From Pseudoalteromonas sp. MSK9-3 (GTDB lineage Bacteria > Pseudomonadota > Gammaproteobacteria > Enterobacterales > Alteromonadaceae), in the NCBI RefSeq assembly GCF_003590335.1, contig NZ_MIET01000071.1:88042-152041 (forward strand): a DNA stretch of 64,000 nucleotides, read 5' to 3'. This document shows positions 61,435 through 64,000 of this stretch, in pieces (position 1 is the first letter of the stretch; each line of letters starts with the position of its first letter). A program made the translations under genes and the position numbers. Below the pieces are notes generated by a model. That model searched no databases and was not told where the DNA came from. It saw only the letters and a list, made by a program, of their open reading frames with translations.

Positions 61435-62235
61435 ATGAGTGATGTAGTAGAAAAAGCACCGCCGTTTGCATTTTTACATGGGCAAGCGGTGATAGAAAAG
61501 CCGGAAGATTTATATATTCCTCCAGATGCCCTAGAAATTATCCTAGAAACGTTCGAGGGGCCTCTCGACCTACTTTTATACCTGATCAAACGTCATAAAT
61601 TAGATATTTTAGAGCTACCTATTCTTAGCATTACCCAACAATATGTTGCGTACGTTGAATTGATGACTGAATTGCGATTAGAGTTGGCTGGAGAATATTT
61701 GGTTATGGCGGCATTATTGGCTCAAATAAAGTCAAGAATGCTGCTGCCTGTACATGAAGAACTTGAAGAGGAAGAAGATCCTCGAGCCGAACTTGTTCGA
61801 AGGCTGCAAGAATATGAACAGTATAAATCAGCGGCTGAAAATTTAGATCAATTACCAAGGCTTGAGCGGGATATATTGGTCGCTCGTGCGTTAGTAGATG
61901 AAAGCGAAGTGCCTGTGGCAGAAACGCCAGAAATTGCACTTAAAGAGCTTATGCTGGCATTAGCTGATGTAATGGCGCGTGCAAAAACATTTGAGCATCA
62001 TCAGATCACAACTGAATCTTTATCTACTAGAGAGAGAATGAGCCAAATTTTACACTACTTATCAGAGAATGATGGTCAGTGCCCGTTTACCAAGTTGTTT
62101 AAAATAGAAGAAGGTCGTAGTGGTGTTGTCGTAACATTTATTGCGATGTTGGAACTAATTAAAGAGCAGTTGATAAATTGTTTACAAGTAACACCTTCTA
62201 GTCAGATTTATTTGAGTTTGCAGCTACAAGAGTAG
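61435..62235 (+). CDS. scpA: segregation and condensation protein A
   Basis: 266 residues, a kleisin. LETFEGPLDLLLYLIKRHKLDILELPILSITQQYV is the conserved N-terminal SMC-neck contact, followed by the LRLELAGEYLVMAALLAQIKSRMLLP segment, and the C-terminal winged helix (LELIKEQLINCLQ) is present. It bridges SMC heads with ScpB in chromosome condensation. It is 9 bases after the yciO-like stop. Confidence 0.96.
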   Translation: MSDVVEKAPPFAFLHGQAVIEKPEDLYIPPDALEIILETFEGPLDLLLYLIKRHKLDILELPILSITQQYVAYVELMTELRLELAGEYLVMAALLAQIKSRMLLPVHEELEEEEDPRAELVRRLQEYEQYKSAAENLDQLPRLERDILVARALVDESEVPVAETPEIALKELMLALADVMARAKTFEHHQITTESLSTRERMSQILHYLSENDGQCPFTKLFKIEEGRSGVVVTFIAMLELIKEQLINCLQVTPSSQIYLSLQLQE

Positions 62236-62283
62236 CTTAACCTCTGTCATAATAGAGGATTGAGTTCTATTTTGGTGTGTGTA

Positions 62284-62868
62284 ATGCGGCGTGTAAGTGA
62301 TGAGCAGTTGATTGAGCTTATAGAAGCGGCGATTTTTGTGTCAGAAACACCATTGTCAAAAAAGCGATTAAGAGAAACCGTATTAAAGGAAGTTGCTGCG
62401 TCTGGAATGCGTGTTGACGAAGCAATACGCTCGATATCAGAGCACTATCAAACGCGAGGCGTTCAATTAGTTGAGGTGGGTAGTGGATATCGATTTCAAG
62501 CATGTAAACGATTAACGCCTTGGCTAAGTAATTTATGGCAAGAAAAAGCGCCTAAATATTCAAGGGCGACCTTGGAGACGCTCGCTTTGATAGCTTATCG
62601 TCAGCCGATCACCCGGGGTGAAATAGAACAAGTACGAGGCGTATCTGTCAGCTCTAACATTATGAAGAGTTTACAGGAACGTGAATGGATAAAAGTTGTG
62701 GGCTTTAAAGAAGTGCCAGGTAAACCTGCGTTATATGCGACAACAAACCAATTTTTAGATTATTTTTCGTTATCTGGTTTAAATATGCTGCCAGAGTTAC
62801 CTGAGCAGCATGAAGTTAAAATAGAGCAGATGTTAAGCGATCCTTCTGTGAGAGAATCATCCGAATGA
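62284..62868 (+). CDS. scpB: segregation and condensation protein B
   Basis: 194 residues from the ATG at 62284; an in-frame TTG at 62260 would add 8 residues, and neither has a strong Shine-Dalgarno. Two winged-helix domains: LIELIEAAIFVSETPLSKKRL first and SRATLETLALIAYRQPITRGEIEQVRGVS second. It binds ScpA in the SMC condensin. It overlaps rluB by 4 bases (ATGA). Confidence 0.94.
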   Translation: MRRVSDEQLIELIEAAIFVSETPLSKKRLRETVLKEVAASGMRVDEAIRSISEHYQTRGVQLVEVGSGYRFQACKRLTPWLSNLWQEKAPKYSRATLETLALIAYRQPITRGEIEQVRGVSVSSNIMKSLQEREWIKVVGFKEVPGKPALYATTNQFLDYFSLSGLNMLPELPEQHEVKIEQMLSDPSVRESSE

Positions 62869-63731
62869 GTGAAAAGTTACAAAAAGTATTAGCCCGAGCA
62901 GGCGTGGGTTCACGTCGTGAAATGGAAAAATACATTGATGCAAATCGCGTGAGTGTTGATGGCAAAGTGGCTAAATTAGGTGATCGTGTTGAAGAAGATG
63001 CGTTGATCCGTGTTGATGGTCATATTGTTAAGATAGAGCAAAAAGAAGACCGAATTTGTCGTGTTATTATGTACCATAAACCGGAAGGTGAGCTATGTAC
63101 ACGAAAAGATCCAGAAGGGCGTCGTACAGTATTTGACAGATTGCCGCGTATTGATGGGGAGCGGTGGATAGCCATTGGTCGCCTAGATATTAATACGTCA
63201 GGCTTATTGTTATTTACTAATGATGGCGAACTCGCTAACCGTTTGATGCACCCTAAATATGAGGTAGAACGTGAATATTCTGCACGTGTATTTGGTGAAG
63301 TAACCAATGAAACGTTACGTACCCTCACGAAAGGTGTTGAATTAGAAGACGGACCCGCAAAATTTCTAAACATCAAACCAATGGGTGGTGAAGGTATCAA
63401 CAAATGGTTTAACGTGATGCTGACTGAAGGGCGAAATCGTGAAGTACGTCGTTTGTGGCAATCACAAGATGTTGAAGTCTCTCGCCTTATTAGGATCCGT
63501 TATGGCAAACTTGAGCTTAATAAACGTTTGCCGCAAGGTGGCTGGGAAGAGTTAGAGTTACCAGAAGTAAACTATTTACGTAAATCCGTGCGTTTAGGAA
63601 ATGAAACACAGACTAAGTTATCTGTAATGCCTGAAAAGCGCAAAGATAAGCGAGCGAAGATCAATCAGATCCGTAAAGCGGTGAAAAAGCATAATCAAAG
63701 GGTACAAAAGCCGAAACGTCGCCAATCTTAA
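62865..63731 (+). CDS. rluB: 23S rRNA pseudouridine synthase B (RluB)
   Basis: 288 residues. An N-terminal S4 domain (EKLQKVLARAGVGSRREMEKYI) is followed by a RsuA/RluB catalytic domain with the catalytic Asp in IGRLDINTSGLLLFTNDG. MLTEGRNREVRRLW is also typical. It makes pseudouridine 2605 of 23S rRNA. The basic C-terminal tail (KRKDKRAKINQIRKAVKKHNQ) is usual for RluB. Confidence 0.95.
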   Translation: MSEKLQKVLARAGVGSRREMEKYIDANRVSVDGKVAKLGDRVEEDALIRVDGHIVKIEQKEDRICRVIMYHKPEGELCTRKDPEGRRTVFDRLPRIDGERWIAIGRLDINTSGLLLFTNDGELANRLMHPKYEVEREYSARVFGEVTNETLRTLTKGVELEDGPAKFLNIKPMGGEGINKWFNVMLTEGRNREVRRLWQSQDVEVSRLIRIRYGKLELNKRLPQGGWEELELPEVNYLRKSVRLGNETQTKLSVMPEKRKDKRAKINQIRKAVKKHNQRVQKPKRRQS

Positions 63732-63769
63732 GCACCGATATAATCGTGATGTAAACAGGGTAAAGTAAA

Positions 63770-63796
63770 AAAAGCCGCTGGTTCAGCGGCTTTTTT
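63770..63796 (+). terminator. intrinsic terminator of the rnm-rluB operon
   Basis: Stem AGCCGCTG / CAGCGGCT with a 3-base loop and flanking A and T runs, 38 bases after the rluB stop. Confidence 0.95.
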
Positions 63797-63813
63797 GTAT
63801 TAGGTATATGTCT

Positions 63814-64000
63814 TGTCCTGAAATGTGTTTACACATATAGGACTTATTTTATGAAGAGCACTAAAACTAAAGGCATTAAGCGTACTCAACGAGACTATAC
63901 ATTAGGCTTTAAATTATCCATTGTTGAGCTAGTAGAAAAAGGCGAATTCACGTATAAGCAAGCGCAAAGTCATTACGGCATTCAAGGTCGTAGTACCGTT
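63814..64000 (+). mobile_element. left end of an IS3-type insertion sequence, cut by the window end
   Basis: The element seems to start at TGTCCTGAAATGTGTTTACA (63814), with the TG start typical of IS3-family inverted repeats, 18 bases after the rluB operon terminator. The orfA frame begins 37 bases inside. The rest lies beyond the window. Confidence 0.7.
63851..64000 (+). CDS. IS3-family transposase OrfA, partial N-terminus
   Basis: Fifty codons are visible: MKSTKTKGIKRTQRDYTLGF, then KLSIVELVEKGEFTYKQAQSHYGIQGRSTV. The segment is a typical OrfA helix-turn-helix (FKLSIVELVEKGEFTYKQAQ, then HYGIQGRSTV). It binds the IS ends. The frame is open at the window end, so intactness cannot be judged. 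Confidence 0.85.
   Translation, partial: MKSTKTKGIKRTQRDYTLGFKLSIVELVEKGEFTYKQAQSHYGIQGRSTV

Noticed and set aside
1..64000. tRNA or rRNA genes
   Set aside because: None recognised on either strand. The island does not sit at a tRNA gene.

Overview
The window looks like the chromosome of a marine gammaproteobacterium close to Pseudoalteromonas. Base composition is moderately AT-rich. Gene content and order fit that group: a valine-degradation operon, an S9 peptidase and other exported hydrolases, a fused trpC(F), and the trp - rnm - yciO-like - scpA - scpB - rluB neighbourhood. No rRNA, tRNA or CRISPR array was seen. The placement is inferred from gene content, not from a database search.

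Layout. 1-6.6 kb: valine/branched-chain acyl-CoA degradation operon (thiolase tail, mmsA, acyl-CoA dehydrogenase, enoyl-CoA hydratase, 3-hydroxyisobutyryl-CoA hydrolase, mmsB, SDR). 6.7-8.2 kb: a GNAT acetyltransferase and an orphan gene. 8.3-12.5 kb (minus): rimK, a succinylglutamate-desuccinylase-like gene, a RimB-like protease, an MscS channel and a ZntB/CorA transporter, with a divergent LysR gene. 13.8-16 kb: a desaturase plus its ferredoxin-type reductase under a tandem FabR/DesT-like operator. 16-17.1 kb: an HPP-family membrane gene and a TetR gene sharing a double palindrome. 17.5-19.3 kb: an orphan exported protein and yfcH. 19.4-33.1 kb: a defence island (giant DUF4011-type helicase-nuclease, then hsdM-hsdS-X-hsdR) bounded by perfect 79-bp direct repeats. 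The right repeat runs into the start of a living AI-2E-family permease gene, and the left repeat carries a decayed copy of that gene's 5' end. 34-37 kb (minus): PepSY / response regulator / sensor kinase / small Cys-rich exported protein, and YciI. 37-41 kb: an NSS transporter and an S9 peptidase.

41-48.3 kb holds the most unusual locus. A minus-strand operon encodes a 1194-residue fusion (Lon-type S16 protease domain, STAND-type NTPase, transmembrane helix, TPR-like repeats), a sigma-factor-like protein and an unknown 186-residue protein. Divergent from it is an exported subtilisin with a chitin-binding-like tail, whose leader contains a terminator-like hairpin. I know of no described system with this combination.

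48.6-52.9 kb: cold-shock gene, an 8-bp minisatellite, an S33 hydrolase, a MITE-like element, CPBP and YciB membrane proteins, and an HU protein. 53-59.9 kb (minus): the full trp operon trpEGDC(F)BA, preceded by two complete tandem attenuators. Each has its own leader peptide with three consecutive Trp codons, its own antiterminator and its own terminator. 59.9-63.8 kb: rnm (trpH/yciV), a YciO-family gene, scpA, scpB and rluB. The window ends inside an IS3-type insertion sequence.
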